Position numbers and translations under genes: made by a program | In this document: positions 5,422-6,912 of the stretch, one piece after another | Layout of the letters: each line of letters starts with the position of its first letter | How positions within the stretch are numbered: position 1 is the first letter of the stretch | Assembly (NCBI GenBank): GCA_947036475.1 | Contig: CAMQRG010000108.1 | Span: 1-6,912, forward strand | Origin: an uncultured Clostridia bacterium | GTDB lineage: Bacteria > Bacillota > Clostridia > Lachnospirales > Anaerotignaceae | Reading direction: 5' to 3' | DNA length: 6,912 nt | Notes under the pieces: generated by a model | Databases searched by the model: none | What the model saw: the letters and a program-made list of their open reading frames with translations, nothing else | Told to the model about the DNA's origin: nothing

Positions 5422-6912
5422 ATGAAGAAAATCAGAAAGACGCTGGCAATATGCCTGACAGCGTCCGTACTGGCGGTATCATCCGCTGTTTCCGCGTCCG
5501 CTGTGGCATTCAAAGACGTAAGCGGGCACTGGGCAGAAACCACGATAAATCGTTGGGTGAGCCTTGGCTATATCAATGGCTATCCCGACGGCACATTCCG
5601 GCCGAAGGAGTCTATCACCAGAACGGAGTTTGCGGTGGTGGCGAACAATGCGTTTAACTACCAGAATAAGCAGGCGATTTATTTCCCTGATGTAGCAACA
5701 ACATTCTGGGGCTACGCAGAAATACAGAAAGCATATGCGGCAGGCTATATGCGGGGTGACACAAACGGTACGTTCCGCCCGAAGGCGAACGTGACCCGGC
5801 AGGAAGCTGCCGTTATGCTGGCGAATATCAAGGGGCTTGCTGTTGGCGGAAGTGCGCCTTATTATTCGGACAGCGGGAGTATTTCAAGCTGGGCGCGCGG
5901 CAGCGTGAACGCTGTGACTGCGGCAGGTTATATGAGCGGCTACCCGGACGGCTCTTTCCGCCCGAAAAGCCAGATTTCACGTGCGGAAGTCGTTACGATG
6001 CTGAATAAGGCTCTGGGCGGAGGCGGAGGAAATACCTATGTGCCGCCGACACAGTCCACGACGGATTCTGTGCAGAATATGACATTGAGCAACACGACAC
6101 TGCGGAACACAATTGTAAACGGCGACCTGACGATACCGTCCAGCATGTCCAGCAGGAGTATCACACTTGATAATGTGACGGTGCGCGGCAAGCTGAACGT
6201 TGAGGGCGGCGGTACGATTACAGCGGAGGACTGCGTAATCAACGAATTGGTAATGGATAAATCTTCGGCGGTATTCCGCGCGGAGGACGGAACAAGCGTT
6301 GCAAAGACGACATTCCGGGCAAACGGTACGCTGGAAGGCAACCGTTTCCAGGACGTTTCCATTGCGAACAGCAAAGTCAATACGGTTACGATTGATGCGG
6401 AGGTGGAAAACCTGACGCTGGATACGGACGCGGATATGCGGCTTTACGGCGGGGCGGAAATCGAAACGTTTGAAATTACGAAGAATGCGGACGACGCGCT
6501 GATTGAGCTTTCCAAGGGTTCGCGCGTCAGAAATATGAATATTCGTGACGGAGTGCGTATTGCCGGGAAGGGCGACATTGACAATATGACGGTTTATGTT
6601 TCCGGCGTGCGTTCCGAGATTGAGCCTGACAGCCTTTCCAGAAAAAATGGCGCGAATAAGCCCGATTTTAATTGGGAGTATGACGGAAAGCGGCACGAAA
6701 GCAGCGGCTCGGGAAGTTCTTCTTCCAGCGGCTCCAATAAGACGATTTCCAAAGATTTTGACGGTGACGGGGAAACGTATAAAAACGTAACTGTGACAGA
6801 TGATGCGGATATTGAGGATATGCATGTCACAGGGAACCTGACGATTGACGAGAGCGTTGAAAACGGTACAGTCTCCCTTGAGGATATACGGGTCGACGGG
6901 AACGTATATGTA
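5422..6912 (+). CDS. S-layer homology (SLH) domain surface protein, partial at the right edge
   Basis: The frame from ATG 5422 stays open for 497 codons to the window edge, so the C-terminus is missing. A signal peptide (MKKIRKT then a hydrophobic core) likely ends at ASA (25-27). Three SLH domains follow at about 30-73, 88-135 and 148-196. Each has a YPDGTFRP-like loop (52-61, 113-120, 173-181) and an ITRAE-type motif: ITRTE (65-69), VTRQE (124-128), ISRAE (185-189). SLH triplets bind secondary wall polymers on peptidoglycan. A Gly-rich and Pro linker (199-211) leads to a region at about 215-400 of short Thr/Val/Asn-rich strands (SITLDNVTVRGKLNVEGGG and similar), which looks like a beta-helix or stacked beta-solenoid. 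A Ser/Gly linker (427-438) leads into a second such module from about 441. AAGGAGGG lies 8 bases upstream of the start. The specific function is unknown: structural surface protein or adhesin are possibilities. Confidence 0.92.
   Translation, partial: MKKIRKTLAICLTASVLAVSSAVSASAVAFKDVSGHWAETTINRWVSLGYINGYPDGTFRPKESITRTEFAVVANNAFNYQNKQAIYFPDVATTFWGYAEIQKAYAAGYMRGDTNGTFRPKANVTRQEAAVMLANIKGLAVGGSAPYYSDSGSISSWARGSVNAVTAAGYMSGYPDGSFRPKSQISRAEVVTMLNKALGGGGGNTYVPPTQSTTDSVQNMTLSNTTLRNTIVNGDLTIPSSMSSRSITLDNVTVRGKLNVEGGGTITAEDCVINELVMDKSSAVFRAEDGTSVAKTTFRANGTLEGNRFQDVSIANSKVNTVTIDAEVENLTLDTDADMRLYGGAEIETFEITKNADDALIELSKGSRVRNMNIRDGVRIAGKGDIDNMTVYVSGVRSEIEPDSLSRKNGANKPDFNWEYDGKRHESSGSGSSSSSGSNKTISKDFDGDGETYKNVTVTDDADIEDMHVTGNLTIDESVENGTVSLEDIRVDGNVYV

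Noticed and set aside
5977..6825. 282-codon leftward ORF opposite the SLH gene
   Set aside because: It is antisense to a clear SLH/beta-solenoid coding frame. Its His/Arg/Ile-rich composition has no domain and no start signals.

Overview
The window reads as a piece of a Firmicutes (Clostridia-type) genome. The evidence is strong AGGAGG-type ribosome binding sites, sigma-A-like promoters, a LytR-CpsA-Psr (LCP) cell-wall ligase and a secreted protein with three S-layer homology (SLH) domains. Nothing fixes the genus. The first 48 bases are not genomic: they are an Illumina Nextera i7 adapter ending in the Tn5 mosaic end. Real sequence starts at 49, and the left edge is a library-fragment or contig end.

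Layout. 49-174 (+) is the tail of an unrecognised gene that overlaps the LCP gene (167-1486, +) by 8 bases. A 220-base gap follows, with five consecutive small hairpins. Next come a uridine kinase (1708-2334, +) and a 61-residue two-helix membrane protein (2375-2560, +). This rightward block ends at a perfect 26-bp inverted repeat, a bidirectional terminator shared with the convergent SIMPL-domain secreted protein (2655-3380, -). The 566-base gap from 3381 to 3946 holds a doubtful small leftward ORF (3525-3797) and a promoter for the next gene. That gene (3947-4735, +) is a stand-alone metallophosphatase resembling the phosphatase module of bacterial PnkP RNA-repair enzymes. A second two-way terminator separates it from a small leftward gene (4824-5066, -) that has a good promoter. 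After a 355-base AT-rich divergent spacer, a large SLH surface protein starts at 5422 and runs open off the right edge, so its C-terminus is not in the window.

How the genes relate. The LCP protein, SIMPL protein, SLH protein and small membrane protein point to the cell envelope. LCP enzymes attach glycopolymers to peptidoglycan, and SLH domains bind such secondary wall polymers, so those two could belong to the same surface-assembly process; that link is inference. Uridine kinase is pyrimidine salvage. I see no transposase, phage gene, CRISPR array, tRNA or rRNA, and no clear defence or other novel multi-gene system. The most interesting items are the altered PnkP-like phosphatase, the five-hairpin spacer and the modular SLH protein.
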